Positions 1 through 14,369 are shown, numbered from the stretch's first letter. The stretch: 64,000 nt of DNA from Centropus unirufus (GCA_013397695.1 VYZI01000043.1:2767177-2831176); one strand, 5' to 3'. Program-made: numbers and translations. The notes: generated by a model not told the origin, from the letters alone.

Positions 1-2591
1 GAAGGGAAGGATGAAGGGAAAGATGCTCTCCTTCCCTCGTTAAAATTATTGAGCTGTCTACAAGTGGTAAGTGAGGGGATCACATGCCCGGCAGTTAATC
101 ACATTGCTGTGAAATGTGACTGCTGCTGATAATAGGATCTTTCCTTCAGTAGAATTTCTGTTTCAGAAGTAGTGATTTTCACAGAGAAAAAAGGTTGAGG
201 GAGATATCATTTTAGATCTAACAGAGCCTGTGTACATTTTCTTTAGGGAGAAAATCTGCCTTTTTCAGTTTCCATTCAGCGTCCCTGTTTGTATTATTAT
301 TATCATCATCAATTTTTCATTTTCACAGCCCAAACTCACTGAGTAAAAACGTAACCCAGCTCCAGTATATCTGCTAGCAAATTGGTTCCCATTTAGTCAT
401 AAAGTTAACCAACCTTGTTCCAATCAATTAATCCCCAGAAACCTTAATTTATTGATGCCTTAGTCCATGCTAGCCGTCGAAGAGATGAACGTCCTGCTTC
501 AAAATGAACTGGTCTGTCTTTCCTCCAAGATACAGGAATTATAAGAGGATAATAGTAAATAAGCATTTAGAAATCCCTTCTGTACAATCAAAGGCAGCAG
601 CAGAACAGAAAAGAATGAAGGGGATTTTAGCATGCATGAAGAACAGGGCAATGAATGAATCAGTCTCTCAGGACAAGAATAACAGGGCTGTGGTGCCACT
701 GTGGTCTTGGCTGAGTTGGCTCCTTCTGTCATAAATTGATCTAATGCACAATAGATCACTACATGAGTCATAGGCAGGTGAAAAGGACGTTGATCTCGGC
801 ACCTTCCCACCTTCAGATTTTGCTTGCCAGAATCTCTTTACTCCTTTTTGTAGAGCCTGAACTACTTTCACCTATGGGCTTTCGTCTCCCATGGGTTTGT
901 TTCCTTGCGCCTGCATTGGGTGAACGTGGATGAGGGGTAACTTGATGGTTGTGAGAGGTGAGCCAGAAGAACACTTATTTCTTGCAAACTATGAGAAAGG
1001 CAATGTAGAGCAGGCAGAAACGTAGCCAGAGCAAAGTGATTTTCTCCTAGAAAATCTTTGTGGGATTATTTTTTGTGGAAGGCTATGACCTCCTTGGTCT
1101 CCTCACCAGACAAAGAGCTGTTTCCTCTCATGTAGGAAGCAACTTGACCAAAAACAGGCATGTTCTTATGGGCCAAGTGTTCCTTTGCACACTTCTACTG
1201 CCACACTTCCTTGGTGGGGCTGGAAACATCACATCCCCTTTTACTCTTCGGCTTTAATCTGCAAATGAAAGAGCCTGGCAGCCTTTAAAAGATTTCTACT
1301 ATTGGAAGGTACTGTTTTATTTGTTGTTGTGACAAGCTCTTTATGCTTCATAAGTTCTGCACTAATTTTTGCTTTTGGGAACGCCACTTAAAAGAACTTG
1401 CTGCAGCAAACGTTGATTCCTGCCTTGGTACTTGAAATAGTGCCTGTGTGGCATTCGCTTTGGTTCTCAGAAGACTTTCCTGGCAACAGAGAAGAGAAAT
1501 TGGTCCTGAAAAAGCTGAGCATATTTGGCCAGTCTTGTGGCCAGGATAACCAGGGCAGTTAACTTACCTGCTCAGCTTAGGGACAGCGCCTTGCTGAGGT
1601 AGCAGTACTGCTGCTCCTCATACCAGGAGAAGGGTCTCTTCACTTGGAGCACACCTTTTATTCCTCCTTTGAAAACTGGCTGATGACAAAGACAGGCTGT
1701 TGGAGTAGGTTAGGTTTGGTCTGACCTGGTTTGATATTTCTTGAGAAAGAATCCATTATTCCTGTTCTCTGTGGGTTTTTCTAAACAGGCCGGAAATTCC
1801 CCGTCCTTTCTGCTTTCTCTGTTCTTTGTCTGCTACAATAGCTCAGGTATATTTCTCCGTTAGCTGCTTCTGTCCCTGAAAAGTCATACACAGAGCAAGG
1901 ACCAATTTCCCGTGCCTTCTTACTAAACTGAACACAGTCCCAAACACACCACCTCTCCTAACAACTGCCAGGCCCTTACAGCATGGTCTGTCTGCCTTTC
2001 CTTCAGGTTTCCAGCATGCTCGAGGTAGGCCTAAGGGCCCTATTTGAATGCAGTTCAAGATACATAGTTCTGCCTCATTTCCAGCCTCACAGCTTCATTC
2101 CCTAACCTGTCGTCCCTTGTCTCCTGTTCTTATACCCTGCAGCACTGCAGCGCTGCTTGCATATGCTTCTTGCTTCCCCTTCATTGCTTTTTGCACTTCT
2201 TCCCCTTCCCACACTGGCTTGCTTTTGCAGGCAGTGTATTTATTGCTAGCTGGCAAACGCAAGCGCTTGGACATACATTCAATTATCTTCAAACAATTTC
2301 CATTTACTCTGGTTTTGCTTTGTTCCCTTTCAGTTTCACTGAACAGTGCCGGTATTTTCTCCAAGCTTGTTCAACTGCAATATAGTCTGCTTCTGTTCTC
2401 CTTTTCTTTTTTTTTCCTTTCTTTTTTCTTTCGACATTTTCCATGTTCTCATTAAGCTCCCTTACTAAACTCTAGTGACCATTTCTCTGCTGCTGCCCTT
2501 TCTGTACATTTGCACAGAGAAGGTCCAAGTTTAACCTCTGTATGTTAAAAGCTCCCTTCACCTGGAAGGAAATCAATGGTACAGGCAGACA

Positions 2592-2613
2592 GGGGGGTTA
2601 TATAGTACCCCCC
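2592..2613. repeat. Short G6/C6 inverted repeat
   Basis: GGGGGGT (2592-2598) is followed by an 8-base AT-rich loop and ACCCCCC (2607-2613), a 7-bp perfect stem. It is isolated and no function can be assigned. Confidence 0.6.
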
Positions 2614-5600
2614 CACCAAATGTCTTTTTTTTATGTATGGTAATCTCCTCTTCCCTTGTGGTTTGACTCTTATCTGTTTTTCCTTTAAAATTTGACTTAT
2701 GCTTTACTTCTACACCAATGGAGTACACTGTGGAGATGATAAGAGTCACTTCTTCTTACTGGTCAGGTGAAGGTGAATTTTTGATCCTTAGATCAGTTCT
2801 CAAGTACATAATCTTCCCTGAGACTTTTCCTATATTTAGAGTTTCTGCTTTCCCCTGCTTGTTCACCCTTCCCTCTGGCAAGTAAAATATGGTTGTATTT
2901 GGTTTGGATCAACTCTTTCATAACATCTCTTAGTTTTTTTCAAGATAGACACTTTGATTCAATTACTACAAAGACATGGGATATTGCATGAAAGGAACGT
3001 GCTTGTCCATCTGTGAAATCATCCAGTTTGGATGACCTTGTGGAAAAGTTGCTTTGGTCAAAATCTTCAGGAACTGGGAAATATCTGTAGTACAAAGGCA
3101 CTCAAGCTATTTTTAAAACAGCTGGCTTAGGTGCAGGAGAAACAGCATGAGATGAACTGTTCAGAGACACATGATGCAGTAGCTTGAGTGCTTCTAACGG
3201 CAGTTCAAGTAGCACTGTTATACACACCACGGTTACTTTTGTGACTGCAGCATAGAGATACCGGCCTGTCACACAACAAACAATTCCTCACATCTGGCAG
3301 GGCTCTGTGTACAAGTACCCCTTAACTTAAGCAAATTCTGGTCATCAGGGTGAGTACTTGTAGGGCTATCCATAAGATGGGTTTCATGAAATATATGAAA
3401 GATGGTAGAGGAGGTTCTACCACTATGTGAACATGAGCCACCTGTCTAGGATGGCCTTCTCCACAACTCCATCAACAAAATTACTTAGTGATGGGAGCTA
3501 TCATGATGGTATCTCCTTTAAATATTCTTCCACCCACCCACACCACCACTTTGTAGTTCCTGGTGAGTACAGCCATAAGACAGAGGCCTTTAACCTTTCT
3601 CCTGTAAATGCTTGGGTATCACTTACTTATTGGGCATGGAACTAATTGAAGGGTAGTTAATGCCATCAAGCATTGGGTTGTATTTATATTTTTAACTACA
3701 TGTAAGTGATTATCAGCATTATAAATAATTACAGTCTGCCTCCCAGCCCCTCTGCTCCATTCCACCCTGCTAATTGCAATGCTTAGATCTCAATGAGCTC
3801 ATTATGTTTTGTCGATATTCAGCTCTTTGGCTTGCTCACTCAGTAGGGACGAGGGGGATGCAAATGGGAGCTAAAGATTGAAAATGCCAAGCTCCTAGGG
3901 ATTTGAGTTAGCGATCATCACTGCTTCATCTCTATGCACAATTTATTCAGCACTCCACCTTCCCTAATAAATTATAGATCCCTCAAAGGGAAGGTTTGCC
4001 AAGGGATGGGCAATTGCCATACTCATGGGGGAGCCCATTCTGTGAAGTATTGAGTCTCTTTGACATCTGGTCATTGCAGGATTGGATCCCTCCTGCCCTT
4101 CCTCTCCACTCGTCTCTTCCACCCCTTTAGGGAAGCATTAACCTTTTCAATGTGATGCATGTGAAAGGGCGACAGTCAGCAGTGGCAGTTCCTAATGGAT
4201 TCTGTTTGGTCGCTTGGTTGTCTGAACTGCCTGCAATGCTGTCCAGACCTCTTGGAAAAGCAAGCCAGAGTGCGACCAATATTTTAATTAGCAGCAAAAG
4301 GCAGAAAGGCTTTTAAAGAACAATGTTTGAATTCAGAAGGAAGGAGCAGATGAATGTGGGGCAGGGGAATTTGGTTTCAGTGCAGATGAAGAAGGGAGCA
4401 CATAATGCCCTTAGTGAGGGGATGAATTTTCCATTGCAAACAATATTGGTGAGTGGTGAGATGGCTATAGTGGTCTTTTGGGGCTTCTGGGCTACAAAGG
4501 GGTGAATTTGTGCCTATTGCTCTTGTTTCTGACGGTGCAAAAAGAAAGCAACAGAGACTTGTCATATCCGCCTTGCCAAGGACTGAGAAAAACTACAAGG
4601 GAAGAGTACTACTATACAAGACCTGAACATAAGGAGTTGAGTTACAGCTGCAACCCTCTGCCCATTCCTCTCTGTTCTCAAACAAGGTTGGTTCTACTTT
4701 CCCCTCTCTTGATATGTTTCCCTAACTCTGTCTTAGGCATGCTGCAGCTTCCCCGGGAGATACTTTTTCTAGTGCTTCTCTAGTACTTTCACTGGAAAGC
4801 TTCCTCCAAAATCTAATCTCAAGCTGTTTTATTGTTAATTTAAGCCATTGCTTCTTGTAGCATCCACAACAGATTCAGAGAAGCTTATCCTGTTCTACAG
4901 CAGCTTTTAGCTATTTTTAGACTGTCTTCACTATTCTGTGGTCCAATGGCCACAAATCTTTTCAGTTTTTTCTCCTTGGGCTTTCTGGACTTCTGATCAT
5001 CCTTTCCAAAGCCCTTAAAGTCCCCAGAAAATTAATCTGAATTCAAACCAACTGTAGGAGCAGCACAGTGTAACTCGGCTTGGTGACTCTACAGCCAAAT
5101 ATTGCTTTTAGCAAGAGCCTGGGACACAGCTGGGAGCTCAGCCATCCAGCTTTGCAGTGACCAGAGAGGATTGCCCACGGAACAGTCAGTTGGTCAGTCT
5201 CAGCCCTCTGCATTAAGATCCACAGGTGCATCAAATGGCCTTTGGCACCTGTGAGGGAATATTCCCCAGCACAATGCAAACACCAGTGTCAGAAGTAGGT
5301 CTAGGAAGAGGGACCTCACTCTGGGTCATGCAGAGGCTGGAGTTGCTACATCACCTGAGCAGTGGATCAGTGCAAATTCTCCAGGACAATACTGGAACTT
5401 GCGAATGGAGGCAAGCAGTTGTCCTGGAATTATGTCCTGTGAGTACTACAGAGATAGAGATGGGCAACATAAGGAGACAGGGAGACTGTGGCAACAGCAA
5501 AGTAGGATGTGGCCTGAAAAATGTGAAGGTTTAATAGGACAAAAAAGTCATATGAAAGGATTGAGTTTTCAATAAGCAAGCAAATAGCCTCCTGTACTTG

Positions 5601-6308
5601 TTATCTTTATCCACGGGGACTGTTATTTTATCCAGCTTCACGTTTTATTGCATGGGTGCTGTGCCAAGGTAAGAAGCAGTGCTGCAGCCAGACCTCCCTC
5701 CTATAAGGAGAGTCTGAAGGGGAAGTGATTTTTATAGCCATAAGTGACACTTTGGAAAATGGAGAGATGCGAAGTAGCTGCTTAGGTCTCTCATAAAATC
5801 CAGAGGTTGCTGGTTAAATTATGGTCACAAGCATGTTGTTATGAAAACCCTTTTCACTAGGAAAAGCTGTGACTCTAAATCTGGCCCACCAGCTAATGCT
5901 GAATCCCCTTGCAAGCACTTGCTTTAAGATGCCCCTTTTGTAAATCAAGGGCCACTCCTACTTTGCCTGTACAGCAATGTACTTCCAGCCACTTCAGCAA
6001 AGTCAGCTGTTGTTTCAATGAGTGAAGTTGGTGGATCTGAAGTTTGGCAATGGTTTATTCCCACCACGTCAGAGAAGCGAGGGCAAGAGACAGACAGAGG
6101 GGAAGGGGAGAGCTGCCGACCTCTTCAGCATCTTTATCTGGATGCAGACCCACCACTACCAGCAATGCTTCCCTGGGGAACACGATGTAGGAAAACAAAC
6201 CAGCTTGGGTGAGTAACTCTTTTTAGCAAGGGCTTTGTGACAGTAGTCAGAGGAGTGTTATTTGTAGCAAGGACTATATATAACTATGTTTGTGCGTGTA
6301 TAGATTAA

Positions 6309-6330
6309 ATATATATGTGTGTGTGTGTAT
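6309..6330. repeat. AT/TG microsatellite
   Basis: A short run of AT then TG dinucleotides. It is a simple repeat, potentially length-polymorphic, with no other meaning visible. Confidence 0.9.
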
Positions 6331-9300
6331 GTAGTGCCTTATCACTGCATTCCAGCTTGAATGTAAAACACAAAGGAAAAATCAAAGGTTTTAGAAAAAG
6401 CTAAATTTATCTGGGAATGGGAATTAGAACAGCAAAGAGGCAATTAATTGAGGGTGGGGATGTGGAGATTATGGTAATATTTTACTCCTTCCTTACAAAG
6501 ACAAAAATAGCACTCATTTCTCTAGTAACAGCTCTACTTCTCCCCTTCTCTTTCACCACCACGACTCTGGAGTGACCATCAATGAATAAGGTGTGTCCAG
6601 CTGATGTGAAGAGAGCTTTGGCCCATAAGTGTCCCTGCTGTGGGGTGGAAAATCCCCTACAGAAAATAGCCTGAGATCAAGTGTAGCATTGGCTGTTGAG
6701 TCTGAGTCAGCAGTGTAGGCAGATTGAGTTGATGCCCCTTCTTTCTCATTTTGCTTCATTTAATTCTGATTGTCCTCTCATCCTTCAGTGTCACTCAGTC
6801 CCAAGAAAAGAATGCAAAGACACCTTCACCATTGATTCATTCCATGAGTTGGACTTACTCTGCCATCCCAGCCCAGCCTGGTCTTTGCAGAGAGGGTAGG
6901 TGCCCTGTCTCTGCTTTGGCCAACCTTAGTTCCCATTGCAAAACCAATCCCCAGGTCTTTTTTGTGCTCTGGCAGCACTGGAAATGTGCCACTCCAAGCA
7001 GAGCTTTCTGCTACCCACAGCCTACAACACAGTGCTTTATTCTGAATCAATACTTGCAGATACTGGAGATAACTCAGGGAGAGAAATACATTAACACAGC
7101 TAAAGAAACAAAGATAATGATATTTTTTTTCTTCCTTTTTTTATCTTCCCTCCCTTCTCAAAATATTTTTTTTTCCTCTCCTCCCTTCCTCACCTCTATG
7201 ATCTGCATTTAGCAGGGCCCCAAACTCTTGAATTATTTCTCATTTTTCATGAAAGCCTTAACTATTTTTTTTAAAACTGCTTGTTTTAATTGAAAAAATA
7301 TAAGCAGTTTGTCCCTACCCTCTAACCTTCCTCCCCTCCCTAAAACAGACACATATGCAGTAAATAATCTGTAACCAGTCTTTCTACTCCAAAGAAATAA
7401 ATAACACTGAATGTGCTGAATCCTGCCTGATCTCCCAGCTTTAAATCACTACACTTTATACTGAGCTCAGCCAAAATGTTGAACACACTGAAGCCTGACT
7501 ATTACATGGAGACTGCAAGTGTTTCTAAAAGTACAGCCTCTAAGGCCATGGTCATTTTTTCCTCCCATGACAGTCTGAGAGACAAACTAAGCCAATTCCT
7601 GAGGATAAGATGTCTCTTCCCTGCATTTTGCTCACTGCAAATGCAGATGTTGCCTCATCTTGAAGGAACTTATCAAAGACTGACTGCAAGCAGGACAAAT
7701 CCAGTGAGTCTTTGAGCAAATCCTGAAGAAGAGGCATCTTGACTGAAATCATCTAATAGCCACTGGACTGAATCCTTTTTTGGACAAGTGATCTAAGGTA
7801 GGGTCCAGGATGTCCTCTGCATCTGGTCAGTGTCTAAATTCCCCAGGGCAAATAGGTGCACCTGGACAAAGAAGAGTCTGAGGCATCCCAGCCAGGGAGG
7901 GAAGTTCTCCCAGAATCATTGCAATTCTTGCAATCATTGTCAGCATTCTGCAATTATCTTTATTTTTCCTCTACTCATGAACTTTTAAAATAGTTATATG
8001 CAGGTTTATAACACAAAGAAACACAATCCTTATAGCTTAATTCCTTGTATGTCTTATTTAATCACATTTTTCTTTATTTCTTCTTTTTAGGATTTCTCTT
8101 GTCAAAGTTATTGACTATGACCTTCTCAAAATGCAAGCTGCATCTGGAGATGGAAAATGCAGTATGCAACAGACTACTGATGCCTAGTTACAATTTATAC
8201 AACTCAGGAACTTCCAACAATTTAGAGATGAAAAATGGTTTATCTACACTTTGGTGTGTTGAAACAGTCTTTCTACCATTTATCTTGAAACCAATTTTGT
8301 TTGGGTGGTGGTGAATGTTATGCACAGAGCTGTGAGAGGAATGTCAATTGGGAACTGTCAGACACGCAACACTGAGTGTCATCACACTTCTGGGCTAAGA
8401 TATGAGAAACCAAGAGGATCCCCCAAAAGTTCAGCTCTTGATTTTCCAGTCTATTTGGGGGATTTTAATTAGAATTGGAAATCATTGTAATGTTATTGCA
8501 TTTTCAACCAGTCTGAAACCAGTTAAGTCTTAAGTTTTCATGCTATTTTTCCCTTATACGTTTGAGAACATTCATCAATGATAGGAGAAGATTGTAGATG
8601 CTGGATTTTTATTTAGAAATTGCTTTCTCTCTTCTCATGCCTTTTCAGTATATTGAAGAGAATCAGTTCTGTAATTTTCATTGACTGTGTAAAGAGCTGA
8701 GATCAGCTAATTCACAAGGGCGCCATCCCAGATTTGGCAAGTGGCCAGTATTAAACTATACAGAAGATCAGAAACATTAAAATCACAAGAACAGAATCAT
8801 CCTGGTGTTTTCCCAGTACTCTGACTAAAGATTCCTCTGACATTAATGTGAGATCAGTGAATGCAGGGTCAAATTAATTTTGGGACAATTTGAGAGAAGC
8901 TGTTATAATCATGTTTTAATTATAAAATTTTAAAATTATACCAAAATATAGAGCAATGATAATATAATATTTTCATGAATTAAAGGGTACTGGTCCAGAA
9001 ATTCACCCTTTCTAGGTTTTCCTTTTTCAGCTACGTGCTTGAACCTGACCTCTGTCCCTTAGATTACCTCATCAGGAGTCAGCGCTGCCAAGATATTACG
9101 TAAACCATTTTCTTTTGTAATTTTATAGTTCAGGCCAGATTACCATTTGCAGGAGGACCCATTCCCATCTACCATTGCTGTAGAGGAATGGTGAGATGGA
9201 TAAAATGGAACTTAAATGAAGCAACCTAGATGTTATTGGGAGCAGCAGTCAGAGGTGTCCCTGCAAAATCATGCTCGTAGTGGTGGTAAATGCCATGTGG

Positions 9301-11334
9301 ATCCAGAGCTAAAAAAGGGAATTGCCCAGTGTTACTTGGGCAGAGTCTGAAACATCTTGCTCCTCTTTATTTCTGTGATTGTTCTGGATAGCATAGTTTT
9401 CCTTTCCCTGTCTGTGTGTCTCGAATCTGATATTGAAAAGTGTTCCCTTTTCATGGCCAGATGTAGTAGCAGCTCTGCAGTTCTGTATTGCATGGAGGTT
9501 TTCATCAGTAGCAAAATATGTTCAGTGAGGTGGAGACTTCACTGGTGCTGCTGGGTCGCAGAAGGGAAGATGGGGCACTCAGGCATGCCACCATGGTCCC
9601 CTCTACTCCTTCTGCAGTCTCTGCAATCCATTGCAGCACCCTGGCAGGGCTGTGGGTGCTTGGCTCTTTCCTGGCACTGGGATCTGTGCAGAACCTCCAT
9701 TTTCTTGCCTTTTCCTCTCTCTCTGTTGAGAGCCCTCTGTTCCCCCTGTACAGGTGTTATCTCAAATCTGCTTGTTTCAGTTTAGTTCAGAAGAAGGGCA
9801 GAAGCGATAGACGATATGGAAATGAGTTCATGGGAAATACAGTCCCTGTGGCACAGTCTCTCTGGCAGAGATATAACAGTGCTCTCCACGATGCCTACTC
9901 TTCAGCCTCTTCTTTCAGAGGAGGAGGGAAAATTACAGGCCTCTGATTACTCAGGGAGAAGAGTGCACAACTTCCATCTTTGTAATTTCTTCCACCACAA
10001 TCAAGCATTTCAGGGAAAGGGCCTGAAAGCCTGATATAGTCAGGCTGGAATCTTTCCACCCAGTTCCTTTCCTGGTAACACACAAGTGGAATAAAAATGA
10101 AGACTCATCATTTCTGTTACATTTCATTTCCGTTATGTTTCACTTTCAAAAGCATCTGCCCCACTCGGGATCAGGAACTGGGGCTGTGGAACTGGAAATG
10201 CACTCCTTGGGGAAACTTCCTGGCCATGTTCAGGGCATTTGTAGATTTTAAGGTTGGATGTTCTCGCTGCATTCCCCTAGCTTGACCTGCTGAGTTCCAT
10301 GAGAGAGTGCTACCAGTAATTCCCTCATCAAGCCTGGTTCTTACCCTGGAGCTGCAGAAAGCCCTGTTCTCATTGAAAGTGGCATACTCCCCCCAGAAAG
10401 CATGCCTACACACACACACCTCGCAGCCCTGCAAAAACAACAGCCTGAAATGTCAGTGCTTGCTAGCATAGGACCTTCCCTCTGTCTAGTGAATAGGGAG
10501 GAAGGTTAAGTCTTATCCCCTTCTCACAATCCCTTTTAGAAGCTTCATGCTTTGATAATGATTTTGAAATATGTAACTAGGTATACTAGACATTGTGAAC
10601 TTTGTTTTCCTGGAGTGGCAGTCTTGAGGAAGGCTAGGTACATCATTAGCTCCCAGACTTGCGTAGAGTTAAATGCTCATGAAAATACGTAGAGCAGCCC
10701 CTCTCTCCATCTCCCACTAAATTTCTCTATTGCCCCAACTGCCCATTGCTTGATGTGCCCCCCTTCGGAATTAGATTTGATATGGATAGTATCACTTATT
10801 TAATAGAGAAGAGTCTCAGCCGGTGAAAAAATACCCAAACCAACAAACATGTAACTGGTGAAAACAGTTCTGATGAAATAGAAGACTCATTCTGATCCAG
10901 CTGGGTGTGATATAACATGGTGGTTTAAAGCTGTGTAATGCCATTTTCCATTAGAGCTCTTGTTTGTGTCAGGAGTTTGATCCATTGATGGAAGCCGTTA
11001 TAAACAGACGAGAAATTCTCATCCACATTTCTCTTGAGATTCTACAAAGCTGACAGTATGCTAGCTGACCACAGTCATCTGGGACTCCTCCATACAAAAT
11101 AACCCTCTTTTCATAAATAACGGGATTGTTGTTGTGGTGGACTGAGATTTGCTGTAGAATTCAGTTTTGTCAAACAAAGAGCTGCTTCTGGTTTTTAATT
11201 TGAGCTATTGAAAAGATCCATCTTTCTCTTTGTGTTTCATTTCCCTTCCCCCTTTTTCCCTTCCCTATTTTTTCTTCCCCTCTGTCTGTCTTTAGGATAA
11301 CTTAAAGCTGTTTGTCTGAAACAAAAGACTTGTG

Positions 11335-11695
11335 TGTGTCTGGTCAGTGCTGCCTCTGGATTAAATGGTCATGATTTCAAATCCTGCTTAGGACTAAACT
11401 TGGATGAATTCCATAAGCTAATAACGCAGCGCAGTGTTTCAAATTGATGGAGGTGCTGTCCTCTAGATGAGACATAAAAACAGAGATCCAATCTGCTTGG
11501 CAGGGACCCCACAGGACTTATCAAAGATGAGTAGAGGCTGCTAACTGTTTTGCCCTTGTCAAATCCTTACCAACGCCATGGCTTCTTTTCCTGTTCCAAA
11601 GCAATGACACTGGACCTCATGAAAATGAGATGGTGAACTTGAAGAAGCCATCCTTTTTCTAATTATTTAAAGCAGTTTGCAGTGCCTGGCAAGAG
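11335..11695 (+). mobile_element. Ancient tRNA-derived SINE-like element
   Basis: The body carries GGAGGTGCTGTCC followed by GATGAGACATAAAA (around 11,448-11,479), then a CCTTACCAA..CATGGC block (around 11,565-11,580), and near the 3' end TTTAAAGCAGTTTGCAGTGCC (around 11,668-11,688). In the same order these resemble a short interspersed element common in fish genomes, whose blocks read GATGAGACGTTAAAC, CCTTACCAATCATGGC and TAAAGCGCTTTGAGTG. A weak Pol III A-box-like (GGTCAGTGCTG, 11,342) and B-box-like (GATTTCAAATCC, 11,373) pair precedes it. The comparison is from memory, so the family name is left open. High divergence implies great age. Confidence 0.6.
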
Positions 11696-13149
11696 GGGGA
11701 AAGAGAGATAATCCACTCACTTGAAAGTGGAATGACCCTGAATTTCAAAAGGCAAAACAAAAGTGAGCAAATGGTGCCACCATGCTCTGCAGCAGTGACA
11801 TTATTAAATGATCAGTGAGCTATTAAAGCAGCAGCATTTAGTACCTCCCCAAATGACTTGTACTGCTAACGGGTTTCCAAATTGAGATTTTTATTGCCTC
11901 CATGCACAGACAGAACAAGGCTGTGTGCATGTTTCTAGAGGCTCCAGCTTATGCAGGCTGTTCACAATAGGATTGATGATTCTTCTCAGTTGAAAACTCC
12001 TAATAGCTGATGAGACTCTCTGTTCCTCTGCCCTCTTTTCTCACCAAGGCTGGAAGCTAGGAGTGTGCGGCATGGTAGGGATCATAAATATGGGGGATTT
12101 TGCAGAGAGCCCCACACAATTCTTGAACTTCCTAACATCTGTGAAATTTGGCAGTTGTGCATAAACAGACTGTTCTGAAATCTCCCAAAAACTGCTGATG
12201 CCATACAAAGAAGGAATGCTGTGAGAATGGAAACTCCAGAAGGGGCTTTGGGCTTGCTGATTTCCACTTCCAGGTAGAAATATGGAGCATGGGAGAACAA
12301 AGAGTCTATGGAGAAGGAAGGGAGAGGAGAATAAATTGCAGATGCTAATAAAAGTGAATTTTTACCCAGATGTTTCCACTGTGACTCTCCAATGAATTTC
12401 TACTGTCTTACATGAGCTGAGTATTTAGAGTGGGAATAGCTGGAAAATGGCCTTCTGTCAAGTGTGGTTCGTGCTAAGTAGGCCATTCCTGTGGGCAAAA
12501 CCAGAATGGAAGCCGGTTAAAAAAATAAACAAACTGCCCAACAAAAGTAAAATTTGCTCCTAGTTGTAGTTGTCTTTTTCAACCTAGTGATTCTATGATC
12601 TGTTTGCTCAGGATATGTTGTAGGGCAAATTGGAACCTGGGTCTTCAGTGCATCTGAAATAAATGCAAATGTTATTTCTTTGATTAATTTTTCTCCATCA
12701 GTTCTGCACATGCATGCCACCTGCACTTGCTGAGTGAGACAGACCATTTCTTGCCCAGGCTAGGCAGTCACAGGGAGAGACTGTTATTGCTGTTTATGTT
12801 TTTATGTATCAAGTGCCTGATTTCCATGACAGAAACTGCTCATCCTTTGCAGAGGCAACGAGCAGAGCAGTGGGGGTAGGATGGCTTGAGAGACTGTGTT
12901 AGTATATGCACATTTTTTATCCCATGCTGGTTTGAGTCTCTCTCCAGCGGTGCTGTCTACAAGTTGTTCCCATTGTGTGACTTTCCAGTGGCTGTACTTG
13001 GCATAGGATTGCATTTCCAGTTTCTTCGCTGTGTCTGTCTACCCACGTGTCCATGTTCCATAAAATGCTTTTGCCTTTCCTGGTAATCTTACCAAACAAA
13101 AGGTTTATGTAGGCTGCATTTTAAGATTTTCTACATGTTAAGAACTGTG
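11696..13149. other. Gene-free stretch
   Basis: No exon, RNA gene or clear repeat recognised. The longest frames (about 70-75 codons) look random. Confidence 0.5.
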
Positions 13150-13745
13150 GAAAATTGGGGTGAAGGACCCTTAGAGACTTTTCTAGACTTCCTTTTCCAA
13201 ATTTATGCAGGACCATGACAGACCTTTTTTGTCTGAAGTGAGCTTAACCTGTCCTTTAAGATCTCTAGTCTAGAGATTTCCAGATGTGCTAAGGCAAGTT
13301 ATTCCTGTGTTTAAATGTCCTTAAAAACCTTTAGAAACCTGTTCCTAAAACCTATGTTCTTCAGTAGAACTGGATTCTTCCATGTCAGGGTTAAGGTAGA
13401 TTTGCAAGGCATCATAGAGGACCTTATATAGACACTTCCTTGGCTGCACATACTCCCATCTAAGGGCTTCTTCCCCCAAGACAGCAAATCAGGTGTTTCC
13501 TGCCATGCAAACAAAAACAATGTAGAGAGACAAAGAAAAGGGCATCAGGGCCATTTCTGGCAGAGAACCCTTCTGAGGTTGGTACTGACAAAATGTCCTA
13601 GACTTTACTGAGTCCAATTACCACTTTATGTCTTTAAAGTGTTGAGTAAATGAAAGAAACTACAAGATCAAGCCATGTTAGTCTTCTCAGTCCCTTAAAT
13701 GTTTGACAGACATATCCCCTTCTTTCTCCTTTTCTAAGACTACTT
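13150..13745 (-). mobile_element. Old antisense CR1 LINE fragment
   Basis: Read on the + strand, the order of blocks matches the reverse complement of a CR1 3' region: a GCAGGACCATGACAGACC block (around 13,208), GCTTAACCTGTCCTTTAAGA (around 13,242), TTATTCCTGTGTTTAA (around 13,299), CCTTATATAGAC (around 13,422) and CTCAGTCCCTTAAATGTTTG (around 13,687), then CTTTTCTAAGAC. On the minus strand the last part would encode the LEKRRLRGD-like tail of the CR1 reverse transcriptase, here badly decayed. Many indels and substitutions mark it as old. The edges are approximate and the middle (13,480-13,680) is poorly matched. Confidence 0.65.
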
Positions 13746-14350
13746 TGAATTCTTAACCTTTGCTGCTGCTTTGAGTTCACATCTGCAGAAACCAAACTAA
13801 CCCTGGCCATCCCCGAACTCCAGTAACAATCACAAAACACTTTCAAAGCAACATTGCCCTTCCTGGAATTGATAAACTTTAAGCCATCTCCAACTTTCTG
13901 AGCTGTCATGCATGTATGGTTAGTCTCATTTGTCAGTGCTGGCAAGCTGCAATGAGGCTTACTGGGTAGTGCAGCCCCCGTGAAACAGCCGGTGCTGTTT
14001 CACACAACCAACTGTCCCTGTCCATGCAGACAACAGCCGTGAACGCCAGCTGTTCAGGCTATGCTGTACTGTTGGGCAGAAGAATATAGATGCCCGCAGC
14101 ACATAGAGTATTAAGATAGCAATGAATGTATCAGGGTAGACTCTGAAAAAGAAGGGTTAGACCCATGTAAACATCCCCAGACACAGCAGTGGGAACTGGA
14201 AAACTGAGACCAGGTCACTGTAGATCAAAGCAGTGTCAAGAACCATCCTGAGCCACTAGGTCAGGGTTTGTCTGCGGTGCTAACAGAGCTGGTGGATGGC
14301 TTTTTGCAGAAGTAGAGCTGGAGACTGAGTCACATCAGTTCGACCTTACC

Positions 14351-14369
14351 TATAAATAAATAAATAAAT
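14351..14369. repeat. TAAA microsatellite
   Basis: About four and a half copies of the tetranucleotide TAAA. Simple repeat. Confidence 0.9.

Larger units (their letters stand above)
1..11334. other. Gene-free stretch, no exon recognised
   Basis: Only short frames (up to about 150 codons) occur here, on both strands, with none of the composition, motifs or splice-site pairing of a real exon. The DNA is AT-leaning unique sequence with pyrimidine-rich tracts (around 2,395-2,440 and 7,110-7,190), a short G/C hairpin near 2,592 and a TG run near 6,310. The part around 3,640-4,000 is rich in homeodomain-like ATTA/TAAT sites and could be regulatory, but that is only an impression. Confidence 0.6.

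Noticed and set aside
6022..6216. Short frame ending next to GGGTGAGTA, resembling an exon with a donor
   Set aside because: No acceptor with a convincing pyrimidine tract upstream and no recognisable peptide; a donor-like hexamer alone is frequent by chance.
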